Of a stretch of 14,365 nt of DNA, positions 14,270 through 14,365 are shown piece after piece. Location of the stretch: NCBI GenBank assembly GCA_963582345.1, contig CAUZSN010000075.1, positions 1 through 14,365 on the forward strand, given 5' to 3'. The notes under the pieces are model-generated. The model was not told the DNA's origin. It saw only the letters and a program-made list of their open reading frames with translations, and searched no databases. Both the position numbers and the translations under genes were made by a program. How positions within the stretch are numbered: the stretch's first letter is position 1; every line of letters starts with the position of its first letter. The stretch is from CAUZSN01 sp963582345. Its GTDB lineage: Bacteria > Planctomycetota > Planctomycetia > Planctomycetales > Planctomycetaceae.

Positions 14270-14365
14270 ATGGCACCAGTATCTGTCACCGTCAACGATT
14301 GCGCCAACCACGCCGTATGCGAGGAAATTGTTGGCGATATTGTTATTGTTTTCCGAACAGGCACG
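14270..14365 (+). CDS. Possible start of an unidentified gene, cut by the window edge
   Basis: An ATG at 14270 opens 32 codons without a stop up to the last base, beginning MAPVSVTVNDCANHAV. I do not recognise the product, and 32 open codons can occur by chance. No good Shine-Dalgarno precedes it. A TATACT at 14226-14231 could be a -10 element. The position 71 nt after the ftsK stop, on the same strand, is compatible with a following gene. Confidence 0.35.
   Translation, partial: MAPVSVTVNDCANHAVCEEIVGDIVIVFRTGT

Overview
The window looks like chromosomal housekeeping DNA from a member of the Planctomycetota, probably a Pirellulales-type organism. This rests on the style of the proteins (the omega-like subunit with the GGRFKLSSLIQKR block, the P-protein with a chorismate-mutase-like N-terminus, the short-linker FtsK) and on GC content near 50% by eye. 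It was not checked by database search. I see no mobile element, CRISPR array, tRNA or rRNA.

Layout. The left 307 bases hold no gene I can support. Bases 308-5019 carry two minus-strand chaperone genes transcribed in the order dnaK then clpB. Together they form a stress-protein unit: DnaK (Hsp70) binds unfolded clients and ClpB is the Hsp100 disaggregase that works with it. A 604-bp divergent region (5020-5623) separates dnaK from the plus-strand genes and contains candidate promoters for both directions. The plus strand then reads pheA (prephenate dehydratase with a chorismate-mutase-like domain), tpiA (triosephosphate isomerase) and secG (translocon subunit). A clear intrinsic terminator follows secG. 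The second plus-strand cluster is yicC, gmk, rpoZ-like, coaC and coaB, with 6-nt spacing and an 8-nt overlap at its start. This is the widely conserved yicC-gmk-rpoZ-coaBC neighbourhood, here with CoaC and CoaB as separate proteins. After a 330-bp gap with a very strong stem-loop comes ftsK, and at the right edge an open frame of unknown meaning runs off the window.

Most of this is ordinary core genome. The parts worth a second look are: a 21-bp/15-bp minisatellite inside ftsK that encodes a 64-residue linker made only of Asp, Glu, Val and Ile; a possible structure in the dnaK-clpB gap in which the clpB Shine-Dalgarno pairs with a 7-nt complement upstream (an RNA-thermometer-like arrangement); a 51-nt almost perfect hairpin in front of ftsK; a P-protein with a 49-residue histone-tail-like basic extension, A-tracts and a chorismate mutase domain that seems to have lost catalytic residues; and paired dyads in the dnaK/pheA divergent region. 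I do not see a defence system or a clearly new multi-gene system here.
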